A stretch of DNA of 64,000 nucleotides from Chitinophagaceae bacterium (GCA_016717285.1 JADKFU010000001.1:558001-622000), one strand, 5' to 3'; shown: positions 18,491-28,490, counted from the first letter of the stretch. The notes: a model not told the origin generated them from the letters alone. Translations and numbers: made by a program.

Positions 18491-19168
18491 TCATACTTTC
18501 CAATCAATAGGTACCCTTCCTTCACTCCGCAGCAATTCATTCGTCTTCGAAAAATGTTTGCAGCCGAAAAATTTAGTCACTGAAAATGGAGAAGGATGTG
18601 CAGCTTTCAGAATATGATGCTTGGTGGGATCAATCAAGGCCTGCTTTTCCTGCGCAAATTTCCCCCACAATAGAAATACAATGCCGGAGCTTTTTTCAGA
18701 AACTGTCCGGATCACTGCATCGGTAAATGTTTCCCAACCCTTACCGTGGTGAGAAGCCGGAACATTGGCTCTTACAGTCAACAAGGCATTCAATAACAGG
18801 ACGCCTTGTTGTGCCCATTTCGTCAGGTTACCGGATGGTGAAATGGGAATTTCCAGATCACTTTTTAATTCTTTATAAATATTAACGAGAGAAGGTGGAG
18901 GTGGAACACCATCCGCCACTGAAAAACAGAGTCCGTGTGCCTGGCCCGGACCATGATATGGATCCTGTCCGATAATGACCACTTTTACGTTTGCAAAAGG
19001 AGTGAGGTTGAAAGCATTGAATATCTGCGGGCCGGGAGGATACACCACTTGTCCGGCAGCTTTTTCTTCCTTCAAAAATTGGCGAAGTGCTGCAAAATAA
19101 GGTTGCTGAAATTCATCGTTCAGCACTTGCTTCCAGCTTTCTTCTATTTGTACGTCAATGCGACTCAT
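18491..19168 (-). CDS. ung: Uracil-DNA glycosylase, family 1
   Basis: A 225-residue base-excision repair enzyme that removes uracil from DNA. The family-1 motifs are complete: the water-activating motif GQDPYHGPGQAHGLCFSV (catalytic Asp69), the Ser/Pro-rich PPPPSLVNIYKEL, the LLLNALLTVRANVPASHHGKGWE stretch (quoted only in part as LLLNALLTVR), and the minor-groove intercalation loop HPSPFS (His191). Length is normal. The start is ATG 19168. Only a short region separates it from the divergent tRNA-Arg gene. Confidence 0.95.
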   Translation of the reverse strand: MSRIDVQIEESWKQVLNDEFQQPYFAALRQFLKEEKAAGQVVYPPGPQIFNAFNLTPFANVKVVIIGQDPYHGPGQAHGLCFSVADGVPPPPSLVNIYKELKSDLEIPISPSGNLTKWAQQGVLLLNALLTVRANVPASHHGKGWETFTDAVIRTVSEKSSGIVFLLWGKFAQEKQALIDPTKHHILKAAHPSPFSVTKFFGCKHFSKTNELLRSEGRVPIDWKV

Positions 19169-19215
19169 TTATAAAAGGTATCTGTACAAAAGTAAGGTTC
19201 ACTTTTCTTTTTATT

Positions 19216-19223
19216 TATCTTTG
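19216..19223 (+). promoter_or_regulatory. Bacteroidota -7 box (TATCTTTG), candidate tRNA-Arg promoter
   Basis: TATCTTTG matches the phylum consensus TAnnTTTG and lies 79 bases before the tRNA-Arg gene. No TTG is found at the expected -33 position, so the call rests on the -7 box alone. Confidence 0.4.
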
Positions 19224-19302
19224 GCGCCTGATTGACAACAATACGCGCTCTTTTTAACAGCATAATTCAGTTGCTATTGATTGATCAGTTCCCCATTCAA
19301 AT

Positions 19303-19375
19303 GGTCTCGTAGCTCAGGGGATAGAGCAACAGCCTTCTAAGCTGTGGGTCGTTGGTTCGATTCCAACCGAGATCA
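19303..19375 (+). tRNA. tRNA-Arg (anticodon TCT)
   Basis: A 73-base cloverleaf: acceptor GGTCTCG pairs with CGAGATC (one G-T), followed by discriminator A; D arm GCTC/GAGC; anticodon arm ACAGC/GCTGT around the loop CTTCTAA, giving anticodon TCT for AGA codons; variable GGGTC; T arm GTTGG/CCAAC with TTCGATT loop. CCA is not encoded. It stands alone, with no second tRNA in the window. Confidence 0.95.
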
Positions 19376-19433
19376 CTTTTATTATTGAGTTCTACTGCAG
19401 CAAAACCAGGCACCTATAATCCTGTCGACTAAA

Positions 19434-19670
19434 ATGACGCTCACAATTTTATTTTTCCATGGCGGTGAATTGATCAGGCTGACAGTAGTTTATGCTCCAT
19501 CACTTGATGAAGCAAAACAGGAAGGTATGTGGGATACAGCCAACAACCGTGTTGCGCTTTCATGGCGACTTTTTAAGGAGTTTAAAAATGAGCGTGATAA
19601 TGGAAAAAGGAAAAAGTTGCTGGAGTCGATACCTCGTGATTTGAAAAAGGGGATGAAGGAAATTGCATAG
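19434..19670 (+). CDS. Hypothetical small protein (78 aa), doubtful
   Basis: A 78-residue frame beginning at an ATG 58 bases after the tRNA. I do not recognise it. The N-terminal third is hydrophobic (LTILFFHGGELIRLTVVYAP) and the rest is charged and helical, ending in a basic KRKKLLESIPRDLKKGMKEI stretch. Codon use is normal for the window and the frame is unbroken, but no domain is visible. A minus-strand frame overlaps its 3' part and looks less protein-like. It may be a real short gene or chance. Confidence 0.4.
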   Translation: MTLTILFFHGGELIRLTVVYAPSLDEAKQEGMWDTANNRVALSWRLFKEFKNERDNGKRKKLLESIPRDLKKGMKEIA

Positions 19671-19931
19671 CAAGCCAGGTTGGTTGTGATTTAAGCGGAA
19701 GCTCCCGTTAGTTAATCCCGGCTGATTGAGCTTTAGGATTTTCAATCCATTCATAATTTCCATTACTCAAAACTATGTTAGTCCGTATTTGAAACACTGC
19801 TGATGGAATTTTTAATCACGGTTGCGTAAAAAATAAAACGTATCAATTAAATCGCAATTCATATATTACAGTGTAATTTAAACACACATTCTTAAAGTTC
19901 TATTTCTCCATTTTTTCATTTCCGGAGTATT

Positions 19932-21971
19932 ATGAAGTGCAACTTTAATAAAATAATTATCCTTTGCCTTGCCGGATTAACCTGGCTGAATCATGCATGC
20001 GCTCAGTGGTCAGTCAGTGCTGAAAAGGATGATTCTGTATGTTTGGTATCTGGAGGCCAATTTGATCTTCAAATGATTTCTGATCTTCATGGCGGTGCTT
20101 TTATTGCCTGGCACGATTGGCGTTCAATTCTGAAACCTGAAATTTATTCCCAATGGATTGATAAGAATGGAATTCCCCGTTGGACTACGAATGGCATAAA
20201 TATCACGCCCGTTTCTAATCCGGGTAATAATCAATTTGAACTGCGAAATGATTCTGCCGGCGGCCTGTTTCTTATATATACCGAATATGGCTGGACTAAT
20301 TATATAGAACGGATAGACAGCAATGGGAACGTCCTTTGGAAATGTAATTTAGATGTGCTGTTGGATGTTTCATCAGTCAATTACGCTGTAGACGGATACG
20401 GAGGGATATATGTTTTATTCAATAACGACTTCTACGGTAAAGCCTATTTTACACATTTCAATTCGAATGGAATTAATGTAACCCCTGGTGGTAAAAAAGT
20501 AATTGCGGATGTGCCTCAATATGGTGAAGCAGGAAAAATTATGATGTTTGATTCTTCCACACTCATCATTGTAACCTCTACCGAGAATTCAGATGAATTA
20601 ATATGCACGGTTGATACCAGCGGTAATATAATTTCATCTTCTACAACTTTCCAATCTGACTTTGTGAACTATCTTCAAAGGGGAGTTAATCATTGCGCTA
20701 TCTTCGTAACAAGTGACTATTCATTATTTCCCAACCTGAAAATTTACCGAATTAATTTAGATGCTTCCATCTCAGTTTCTTTAATTGGTCAGGATAATAC
20801 CAATGCCTGTGGTTACAGCACTTCGGGTTTCACAGAATTTTTTGGATTAGTGGAAAGTGATACCAATAATTTATATCTCGCCTACCGCTTTAGCTGTTAT
20901 GGCAATTTTAAAACTATCAGGTTTAACGAAGCAGGAACTGATTTTCAAATTACTCCTCTTAATTCATTTTACACCCAGTGCGCGGATGGGTCCGGAGGAA
21001 TTTATTCAGCTCTTGGGAACAGGATTTATCACTTTAAGAACACTGATTCAATAACCTATAGTGATACGATTACTTATAGCAATCTTGGATACATCACAGG
21101 TTTCCCCAAGATTATTTCTGACGGAAGTAATGGATGTCTTATCAGTTTTACAAAGTACCCTGATTGTAGTTATGACACTTCTGATGATGGTGTCTTCGCC
21201 AAGCGATATCCGGAAACCGGAATATCAGAGACTTCATTGCCTGTTATTAATTGTCTTTTTGCCAGCGGAGTTTGCTTTTCAGGAAATATGTCACTCACTG
21301 CGGGATGCTCTTCTACCAATGTTGAATTTTATTGGTATCATAATGGACAATTAATTGATCCATCTTCCACGAATAAATTTTATTTTACATTAACTGATTT
21401 TGATTCCATCGAATATTTTCAGTGTATCACAACTAATATATTGGGAAGTGACACCTCTTCAATTCTTTCATACCCGATGTATCCGCTTCCGGATATCACG
21501 TACCCGGATGATACCCTGTGGGCATATGAGTGGGGTGCTATTTCTTATCAATGGTACCAAAACAATTCTTCAGTCGGATTGTATAGTGCTGCTAATGCTA
21601 TCAGCGGGGCAATACATGCTTACTATATTCCTGGTTCGACAGGGTATTATGGTTGCCGGGTATTTGTGCCAAATGGATGCTTTGGGTATGGATTGCCGTT
21701 TTATGTATCCTCTACCTCAGTTACCGCAATTTCACCTGGTAAAAATATCCGGGCCTACCCAATTCCTACTGATGGAAAATTAACCATTGAGTTACCGGAT
21801 GAAGGGAGCAATATTCAACTAATCACCATTACCGGAAAAATACTCAGAGAGGAAACCACAAATGCAAAAACGATTACCTTCGATTTATCAGATTTTCCGG
21901 ATGGCTTTTATTTCATTCGGATTATCTTCAGCAATAGTTCCGAAATTATTAAGGTAGAAAAAAAGAAATGA
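19932..21971 (+). CDS. Secreted protein with T9SS type A sorting domain, propeller-like repeats
   Basis: A 679-residue secreted protein: signal peptide (about 1-25, ending HACAQ), a long region of repeats rich in aromatic and glycine residues (IAWHDWRSILKPEIYSQWID; GGLFLIYTEYGWTNYIERID), then an Ig/PKD-like segment with paired cysteines (CSSTNVEFYWYHNGQLID; ISYQWYQNNSS), and a type A sorting domain at about 600-679 (RAYPIPTDGKLTIEL ... FPDGFYFIRI). The repeat units resemble the 'WD40-like' propellers of other Bacteroidota exported proteins, but I cannot place the family. Six other cysteines suggest disulfides. A sulfatase with the same export tail follows 172 bases later on the same strand. 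Confidence 0.75.
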   Translation: MKCNFNKIIILCLAGLTWLNHACAQWSVSAEKDDSVCLVSGGQFDLQMISDLHGGAFIAWHDWRSILKPEIYSQWIDKNGIPRWTTNGINITPVSNPGNNQFELRNDSAGGLFLIYTEYGWTNYIERIDSNGNVLWKCNLDVLLDVSSVNYAVDGYGGIYVLFNNDFYGKAYFTHFNSNGINVTPGGKKVIADVPQYGEAGKIMMFDSSTLIIVTSTENSDELICTVDTSGNIISSSTTFQSDFVNYLQRGVNHCAIFVTSDYSLFPNLKIYRINLDASISVSLIGQDNTNACGYSTSGFTEFFGLVESDTNNLYLAYRFSCYGNFKTIRFNEAGTDFQITPLNSFYTQCADGSGGIYSALGNRIYHFKNTDSITYSDTITYSNLGYITGFPKIISDGSNGCLISFTKYPDCSYDTSDDGVFAKRYPETGISETSLPVINCLFASGVCFSGNMSLTAGCSSTNVEFYWYHNGQLIDPSSTNKFYFTLTDFDSIEYFQCITTNILGSDTSSILSYPMYPLPDITYPDDTLWAYEWGAISYQWYQNNSSVGLYSAANAISGAIHAYYIPGSTGYYGCRVFVPNGCFGYGLPFYVSSTSVTAISPGKNIRAYPIPTDGKLTIELPDEGSNIQLITITGKILREETTNAKTITFDLSDFPDGFYFIRIIFSNSSEIIKVEKKK

Positions 21972-22143
21972 TTTTTCTGCAATGGCAGTCCGCCTTTCAT
22001 GTTAGTCCCGTTACCGCGGATTTGTAATCAGTGCCTACATCAAAGGGATGTGGTATATTTGAGGCAGTCAAAACTTCCCATTTCTTCCCTGCCATAAAGT
22101 ATACCATGAGGGGATTTAAAGGTTTCTCTGAAAAAAATAATCT

Positions 22144-23829
22144 ATGTTGAAATACTTGCAACAACTCGTTTCATCCATTACATTGCTGCTTATTGCCGGT
22201 GTCAAGATATGTGGGGCCCAGAACACTACTAAGCCAAACGTTATCGTGATATTGCTGGACGACTCCCGTTCAGATACCTATAGCTGCAATGGAGCACCTT
22301 CTTTTTTTCAAACTCCCAATATTGACCGTATTGCCAATGAAGGGGTAAACTTTAAAAACTCCTTCGTCGTTTTTTCACTTTGTAACCCCAGCAGGGCAAG
22401 CCTTTTCACCGGCCTCTATGCCAATCACCACGGGGCGGTGAATAATGTCGAGATGTTCTATGACTACCTGCCTACCATTTCCACCGTGCTCAACAGCGCC
22501 GGATACTACACTGCATTTATGGGTAAATACATGAATGCAAATGATCAGGATCCGGTACCTCAGCCCGGATGGGATTGGTGGATGGCCAGGGTTGGCCACG
22601 GACATAGTGATGCTGATTTCAATTACAATGGTGTTGTTAAAGAACTCGAGGGTCATGTAACTGATGTGCTCACAGATTCTACCATTGCCCTCATCAACAA
22701 GGTTACGGAGCCATTTTTAATTTACGTATGTTATTCAGCAACTCATTCTCCAACGAAACCCCGCGATGAAGAAGATGGAATATTTGATGATGATGTAATG
22801 CCCATTCCGGATAATTTCGAACCCTATCAGATCAACTATCCGAGTTTTCTCGGTACCGAACCTTTCTTTTCACATGATTCTGCAGGCCTTGCTGATGATT
22901 GGCGCGGTTATTTTGAAATGATGGCCGGAGTGGATGTGGGTGTTTCAAAAATTTTAGCAGCACTTGAGGCAAAACAAATTCTCGACAGCACACTGGTCAT
23001 CTTTATGAGTGATAACGGGTTCCTGATGGGTGAGCATTACCTGCAGGGAAAACGCCTGCCTCATGAGCCATCCATGCGCATACCCATATTTATGCGTTAC
23101 CCTGCCTGGTTTCCTGCTGGCTCCATTGTTACTGATGATATGGCACTGAATATAGACATCGCACCTACACTCTTCGACCTTGCTGGAATTCCGGATACGG
23201 TTGCTTCGGATGGTCTTTCTATGCATAAGCTGTTTGATGGATCAAAGAGCAGAACCGCTTTTTATTACCAGGCCACTACCGTAAATGAAGCAGCAGTTAA
23301 TTGCCGCTCGGTAAGAAGTCTGGAGTACAAATACAACTACTACTATTGTGATGAAATAACGGAAGAATTTTTCGACCTGGTTAACGATCCCGCAGAAAAT
23401 ACAAATCTCATCAATGATGCTGCCCATCAATCGCTCATTGAGCAATACCGCATCCAGCTTGATAGTTTCAAGGCAGCATTGGGAGACGATATTATCGAAG
23501 ACATCAGCGATTGTTATCTTGCTAATTCGATACCAGTCGGACTCAATAACGATGAGGATGAAATACGATCAGCTACCGAAATTTTCATTTATCCAAATCC
23601 TGCCAGCAATGCCTTTGAACTTCAATTGTATTCAGGCGATTTTGCCAAGCCTGCGGAGGTGATGATTTACAATATGGAAAGCATGGAGGTACTCAGGCTT
23701 ACTGATGTTGTTTTCTCTCCGGGTGTTTCGCATGCTATCCCAACTTTCAATTTGCCGGATGGATTGTACAACATCTTAGTTCGTTTTGAAAGTAAGGTGA
23801 TCAATAAAAAAATATTGATTGTGCATTAA
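22144..23829 (+). CDS. Secreted sulfatase (formylglycine type) with T9SS type A sorting domain
   Basis: A 561-residue enzyme of the alkaline phosphatase/sulfatase fold that hydrolyses sulfate esters. Metal ligands are at DD (39-40) in NVIVILLDDSRSD, and the sulfatase signature LCNPSRASLFTG carries Cys80, the residue converted to formylglycine by a maturing enzyme (CxPSR class). Further features are GKYMN, the second metal site FMSDNGFLMGEH and the C-terminal subdomain around RSLEYKYNYYYC. It has a signal peptide (about 1-25) and a type A sorting domain in the last 75 residues (IYPNPASNAFELQLY), so it acts at the cell surface or outside. A sulfated polysaccharide or glycan substrate is likely but not identifiable. 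No sulfatase-maturing enzyme gene is in the window. Confidence 0.92.
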   Translation: MLKYLQQLVSSITLLLIAGVKICGAQNTTKPNVIVILLDDSRSDTYSCNGAPSFFQTPNIDRIANEGVNFKNSFVVFSLCNPSRASLFTGLYANHHGAVNNVEMFYDYLPTISTVLNSAGYYTAFMGKYMNANDQDPVPQPGWDWWMARVGHGHSDADFNYNGVVKELEGHVTDVLTDSTIALINKVTEPFLIYVCYSATHSPTKPRDEEDGIFDDDVMPIPDNFEPYQINYPSFLGTEPFFSHDSAGLADDWRGYFEMMAGVDVGVSKILAALEAKQILDSTLVIFMSDNGFLMGEHYLQGKRLPHEPSMRIPIFMRYPAWFPAGSIVTDDMALNIDIAPTLFDLAGIPDTVASDGLSMHKLFDGSKSRTAFYYQATTVNEAAVNCRSVRSLEYKYNYYYCDEITEEFFDLVNDPAENTNLINDAAHQSLIEQYRIQLDSFKAALGDDIIEDISDCYLANSIPVGLNNDEDEIRSATEIFIYPNPASNAFELQLYSGDFAKPAEVMIYNMESMEVLRLTDVVFSPGVSHAIPTFNLPDGLYNILVRFESKVINKKILIVH

Positions 23830-24313
23830 ATATTATTTGGGTCTGTTTAAAAAGGTTACAAAGTCTTTGTTGGTTGGTTATTACAATTCTCTTTTACATG
23901 CCGTTTAGCGCAAGCGTCCGATTGTGCCTAAATTGCAAAAGCGTCCGCTTTTTTAAACTCAACCATATCAAATAAAAAGTTTCATCAACACTAAAGTTAT
24001 TTAAAAGCATTTATTAATATATAACTTATGCTTCTCAATTGTATGAGCCGAAAATATAAATTCCACGAAACAGCAAGTTGTATTTGGTAAGCTTTGATCA
24101 CTATCATAGATGCGAGCTGAACTGCCCATGCTTTTATATGGAAGTCTTTCCAAATCTTCCTCATCACCCTTATTTCCCTGATCGGTTAAGTTTATTTTCT
24201 CCGGAAACAGTTGGTCGATATCTTCGAAGGTTTAAGAGATAACGGAATATATTTCTTCCATATAAAACCAAATGAAAATTCTTAATTAATAAAACTTATT
24301 AAAACCTATTACA
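23830..24313. other. Intergenic region with hairpin and short direct repeat
   Basis: About 480 bases after the sulfatase gene. It holds a possible terminator at 23937-23952 and two copies of AAGCGTCCG nearby (around 23932 and 23940). The rest is AT-rich with no convincing frame on either strand. I see no insertion-sequence gene. Confidence 0.5.
23937..23952 (+). terminator. Possible terminator after the sulfatase gene
   Basis: AAAAGC (23937-23942), loop GTCC, GCTTTT (23947-23952), followed by more T. The stem is short and A/T-rich, so this is a weak call, about 110 bases past the sulfatase stop. Confidence 0.4.
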
Positions 24314-26125
24314 ATGAATAAACCATTTACCATTTCAATTACCGTAATTATCCTTTTAATTACTTCCTCTTTTGCTATGAATGCCCAATCCATTGAGTGG
24401 ATGCGCGATGCAGGATCGACCCCTTTTGATGCCAACGAAAATGGTTATGCCGTAGATGCAGATAAAGATGGGAACGCTTATGTACTGGGCCATCTTGCCA
24501 TACAAAGCACCTTCTCAGGTCTTATCGTTCCAGCTTACCAGGACGGTTGCCTTGCAAAATATAACGCAGCAGGAATCGTACAATGGGTGCATACTTTTGG
24601 CGGCTCCGGTTTCTCAGACATCCAGGAAGCAGCAGTGAAGGTTTCTGTTGCTGGCAATGCAGTGTATGTCTGCGGATCATTCATCACACAAATCGCAAAC
24701 AGTACCATCACCTTCGATACCATTTCCTATACGTATGCAGGCAACAGCCGTCATGGGTTTTTAGCCAAGTATGATTTGAGTGGAAACATTCAATGGATGA
24801 AGCACGGTGGCGGCGCAGGACTTGGTGCCGGCTTTAATGATATGGACATTGACGATCAGGGTCGAATTGTTGTTGTAGGAACAGTGGACGGAACCAATGT
24901 TTTTGAAACGCAAACGCTGACTTACAATGGCGGAATTCTGCTTCGCTACTTACCTGATGGCACACTCACAGATCTGATTCAGCTCAACACTAACAGTGCT
25001 GAACACCAGGAAGCCAGAGAGGTGGAAGTGGCATCCGGTTCCGGAAACATTTATGTAGGTGGCGCGTTCTTCGGCACCATAGCGCTGAATGGTTTTACCG
25101 CAACGTCTTCATCCTTTCGCGTTTTTGAATTGAAACTGAATGCTGCGCTCAATTGTCAGTGGCTGAGTTATGGTGGAGGAACCAATGGTACCTTTATTAA
25201 TGGTCTGGCCATTGATGGTAATGAGAATAGTTATCTCTGCGGACAAGCGAGTGGTACCACTATAAATTTCGGTTTACAATCCTTTAACGGATACACCCCG
25301 ACTGATCATGAAGTGATTACCGTAAAGTTTAATGCTGCCGGAACATCTCAGTGGTTGCGTCATGGTGGAAGCTCTAAGAATGATGAGGCCTGGGACATCA
25401 TCGCAGATAAATCGGGCAATACGGTTATTACCGGATTCCTCGGCGGCAACGCTTTGTTTGCAGATTTCGATGGTATCCAGGTACAACTTTTCACACAGAG
25501 CAAGCATTGTTTTCTTGCACGATATGATGCAAATGGCCTTGTGAAATACGCAAGAGTAATGGGAGGAGGTTCCGATGATGTTGGTTTAGGTCTCGCATTA
25601 GCGAACGACAGCACCTTCTTGCTTACCGGCGCGGCGCAAAGCTCTTCATTGTGGGATACCTGGCAATATATGCCCTGTTGCCTTGATCCTAATTTATTTG
25701 TAGCCAGGTATCATGATGTATTTAATAATAAAGGTTCCAATATTCATTCAGGTGGAACGCTGGAATATACAGTAGTTCCAAATCTCTTGAATTTCATTCC
25801 GGGAATATCTCATTATGGACTCCGGCATCCAGGCACATTCTCCACGGATGGACCGACCATTTCAAAAATTGATAATACAATAGACAATGCCGTAGTGGCA
25901 ATTTACCCAAACCCGTTTTCCAACCAGGTAAACATTCAACTCAAAAATCAGGAAATGCCTGTGACGGTGATAGTATATGATGTAGTCGGCAAATTGCTAT
26001 TTGATGCTCAATCGGAAGATTTGGAAACCACGCTTGATTTGTCCTGGTTAAAGAATGGAATTTACTTTGTAAAGGTGATGAAGGAGGGAAGATTTATTGG
26101 ATCGGGAAAGATTGTGAAGCAATGA
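24314..26125 (+). CDS. SBBP-repeat beta-propeller protein with T9SS type A sorting domain
   Basis: A 603-residue secreted protein: signal peptide (about 1-24, ending MNAQ), then repeats of about 55 residues with the SBBP pattern (DADKDGNAYVLGHLA; AKYDLSGNIQWMKHGGGA; DKSGNTVITGFLGG) at about 25-480, and a type A sorting domain at about 525-603 (VAIYPNPFSNQVNIQL ... LKNGIYFVKV). It is a paralogue of the 653-residue protein at 6191 but lacks that protein's Fn3 domain. The propeller repeats probably bind or present a ligand at the surface; no catalytic residue is evident. It stands alone with about 480 bases before it. Confidence 0.82.
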   Translation: MNKPFTISITVIILLITSSFAMNAQSIEWMRDAGSTPFDANENGYAVDADKDGNAYVLGHLAIQSTFSGLIVPAYQDGCLAKYNAAGIVQWVHTFGGSGFSDIQEAAVKVSVAGNAVYVCGSFITQIANSTITFDTISYTYAGNSRHGFLAKYDLSGNIQWMKHGGGAGLGAGFNDMDIDDQGRIVVVGTVDGTNVFETQTLTYNGGILLRYLPDGTLTDLIQLNTNSAEHQEAREVEVASGSGNIYVGGAFFGTIALNGFTATSSSFRVFELKLNAALNCQWLSYGGGTNGTFINGLAIDGNENSYLCGQASGTTINFGLQSFNGYTPTDHEVITVKFNAAGTSQWLRHGGSSKNDEAWDIIADKSGNTVITGFLGGNALFADFDGIQVQLFTQSKHCFLARYDANGLVKYARVMGGGSDDVGLGLALANDSTFLLTGAAQSSSLWDTWQYMPCCLDPNLFVARYHDVFNNKGSNIHSGGTLEYTVVPNLLNFIPGISHYGLRHPGTFSTDGPTISKIDNTIDNAVVAIYPNPFSNQVNIQLKNQEMPVTVIVYDVVGKLLFDAQSEDLETTLDLSWLKNGIYFVKVMKEGRFIGSGKIVKQ

Positions 26126-26183
26126 TGGAATATATTTTTTGAAACTTTATAAAACTTCCGCCAGTGTAAATTTTTTCAATGAT

Positions 26184-27170
26184 TCAGCCCGTCACTATTT
26201 TTTGCAACCTGTTTTGAAGTGTTTTTCCCAACGAAGAATCCCCGAAATCCGTCATAAGAAAATAAGCCTGAGATAATTCCAGTTGATCAACAGAAGACAC
26301 CACCTGGTAAAAGTTTCGAGCTATGGAATTTAAATCCTGAAGGGTTCCGATTTCTAAGAGGTGAATATTCTTAGATGTGAGTATAGGAAAAATGCTTCGT
26401 GGAATTGTTTGCATAGATTCTAACGTGAGAAAGACAGCGCTGTCGGGATGATCGATAATGTCAACCACTGATGTTAAAATTTTAACAGGCGTTTTCGGAG
26501 CATAATGCGGATACTTCGCGCCTGGAATATTTTTGCCTGAATCATCCTGATCGAAAATAACTTTTACATCCCGTAAAACAGATTTTATTTCTTTTTCCCC
26601 AATTAAACCCGGTCGCAGCACAAATACTTTTTCCATTGACCTCGCATCAACAATGGTTGATTCTAATCCGACTGTCGTAGCTCCGCCATCTACAATTCCG
26701 GAAACCTTATCACCCAAATCTTTCTCCACCATCTCTGCAGTGGTCGCGGATATTCTCCCTGAAGTATTGGCACTCGGGGCTGCTACCGGAACATTTAATT
26801 TTTTTATGATGGAAAGAAAAAGCGGATGATCCGGAATACGTGCAATCATTTGCGGATTACCACAGGTTGCAAACAAGAGTGAGGAATCTTGCGGGAGATC
26901 GAGCATAACACTTAACGGTCCGGGTGCGAAGTGTTGCAGCAATCTTAGTGTGTTTTCAGGAATGGAAGTCGCGAAAGTTTTGATCTGTTCAATATCGCAA
27001 AAATGACAGATCAAAGGATTGTCCGCAGGCCTGTTTTTTATTTCAAATATCCTGGAGATGGCTTTTGCATTTGTAGCAACGGCTGCTAAACCATACACGG
27101 TTTCTGTTGGCACGGCAACAGCTTCTGCATGCTGTAATAATTCAACTGCTTTGTCAACGCTGATCAACAT
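26184..27170 (-). CDS. Threonylcarbamoyl-AMP synthase (TsaC/Sua5 family)
   Basis: A 328-residue cytosolic enzyme that makes threonylcarbamoyl-AMP from threonine, bicarbonate and ATP, the first step of the t6A37 modification of tRNAs reading ANN codons. The YrdC/Sua5 fold is clear: AVAVPTETVYGLAA, KNRPADNPL (the lysine/arginine nucleotide site), FAPGPLSVML, ARIPDHPLFL, PVAAPSANTSGRISATTA, and GLESTIVD with VLRPGLI. Residues 210-328 are the C-terminal Sua5 domain with the HYAPKTPV linker, so this is the long Sua5 form. Its ATG directly follows the TAA of the TraB/GumN gene with no gap, so translation is very probably coupled. Confidence 0.93.
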   Translation of the reverse strand: MLISVDKAVELLQHAEAVAVPTETVYGLAAVATNAKAISRIFEIKNRPADNPLICHFCDIEQIKTFATSIPENTLRLLQHFAPGPLSVMLDLPQDSSLLFATCGNPQMIARIPDHPLFLSIIKKLNVPVAAPSANTSGRISATTAEMVEKDLGDKVSGIVDGGATTVGLESTIVDARSMEKVFVLRPGLIGEKEIKSVLRDVKVIFDQDDSGKNIPGAKYPHYAPKTPVKILTSVVDIIDHPDSAVFLTLESMQTIPRSIFPILTSKNIHLLEIGTLQDLNSIARNFYQVVSSVDQLELSQAYFLMTDFGDSSLGKTLQNRLQKIVTG

Positions 27171-28490
27171 TTATGATAATAGTTGAAACGATGAGAAAAA
27201 CCTGTTGCGGAATTCCTTATTCACTTTTCGCTTATAAGTATAGAGCAACACATAGACACGATTGTTTTTCTCAAAACATTGTACAGTGCAATTTCTGCCA
27301 TCGGTTGTTTCAAGCAGGAGCTGAAATTTATTGCTGTTCAAGGTATCAGGCTTGATTTCATCGAGCACGATTTTCATTTCATAATGATGTTGCAATACCG
27401 ATTTCAGCACGCTGTCCTGCCGACCATATCCAACATATAAATCATACTGGTGAACTTCTGTGGTGTAAGTGGAAGCTGTACTCGAGTAGTGACATAACTG
27501 GCTGGCAGCAATTTCTTCTTTGCTCATCTGAGGTACGGTTGGAAAATCGGCTACAAATTTATTTTTTATGGATGCTTTGCGATACCACCCATTCGGTAAA
27601 TAGTTTGTGTATGCAGGCAGTACCGGCAATACGGAATATCCTTTGTCGCGAAGCAGGTTCACAAGGCCTTCCGTTTCACCTAAATGTCCTGCACCGACTG
27701 CAATAAAGGTTGACTGTTTCTTTATCATGGTATCAATCCGTTCCGCCATGCGGTGATTGCGTATGGTAATCAAACCATCATACAATGAATCCGGTAATGA
27801 AAAATCATTTTCAAACGACATCATTTTTACAAGGTCATTGTCGAGGTAATAGCGCACCATCTGATCATAACTATTCGCTTCATCAGCCGACTTGCGCACG
27901 GTTTGCATCAGTAATGCTGCCTGATCCTGATAGCTGAGCACATCAAAAACATGCATTTGTTCAGCAATGGATTCCAATCCTTTGATTTTTTTTTGCTGAT
28001 TCATTGCAAGATGCTGAAAGTATTCATCCAGGAAATATTGCTGGTCATCATCTATGGAGTCCGAATGACTGTACATGAACTGCGAGAGAATGGCAGCCGT
28101 ATAAACAGGCTTTAGATTTTCAAAGTTTTTAATGCTTTCACCGGTATGCTGACGGCAATACTGATCTGCCGAATCATATTGTTCTGTGGTCAGCAGTTTT
28201 TTAAGGGTATAACTGGTATCCATAAATAATCCCTTCATAATATTCAGTCGCGAAGCATCATCAATAATTATTTCCATTGCAAATGCATCGCAGGATTCGA
28301 AAGCAGTAAATACGGAATCTGCCAGCTTGAATACACGGGCATCTTTACTGTGCATGGTGCCATACACATAGGAGGTTGTTGAAAGTCCATTTCCGGTGAT
28401 CTTCCATAACAGCGAATTCCCTTGTGCACATGCTGATTTGAAACAGCAAGTTAGCAGCAAAAGGCACAAAAAGGAAGTAATAGTTCTCAT
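27171..28490 (-). CDS. TraB/GumN family protein
   Basis: A 439-residue exported protein: signal peptide (MRTITSFLCLLLLTCCFKSA), then a TraB/GumN domain over about 25-300 (SLLWKITGNGLSTTSYVYGT with the GTxH motif TMHSKD; FAMEIIIDD; the late motif FIAVGAGHLGETEGLVNLL). TraB-type domains are thought to be metal-dependent, with conserved GxxH motifs; activity in this family is not well defined. The last 130 residues are an extra domain, often seen in Bacteroidota members. The frame opens with a TTG at 28502, but ATG 28490 gives the signal peptide. A cysteine pair after LLLLT could be a lipobox, which is uncertain. Its stop abuts the sua5 start. Confidence 0.82.
   Translation of the reverse strand: MRTITSFLCLLLLTCCFKSACAQGNSLLWKITGNGLSTTSYVYGTMHSKDARVFKLADSVFTAFESCDAFAMEIIIDDASRLNIMKGLFMDTSYTLKKLLTTEQYDSADQYCRQHTGESIKNFENLKPVYTAAILSQFMYSHSDSIDDDQQYFLDEYFQHLAMNQQKKIKGLESIAEQMHVFDVLSYQDQAALLMQTVRKSADEANSYDQMVRYYLDNDLVKMMSFENDFSLPDSLYDGLITIRNHRMAERIDTMIKKQSTFIAVGAGHLGETEGLVNLLRDKGYSVLPVLPAYTNYLPNGWYRKASIKNKFVADFPTVPQMSKEEIAASQLCHYSSTASTYTTEVHQYDLYVGYGRQDSVLKSVLQHHYEMKIVLDEIKPDTLNSNKFQLLLETTDGRNCTVQCFEKNNRVYVLLYTYKRKVNKEFRNRFFSSFQLLS

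Noticed and set aside
23850..23960. Insertion sequence end near GGGTCTGTTTAAAAAGG
   Set aside because: No inverted partner, target duplication or transposase is found.
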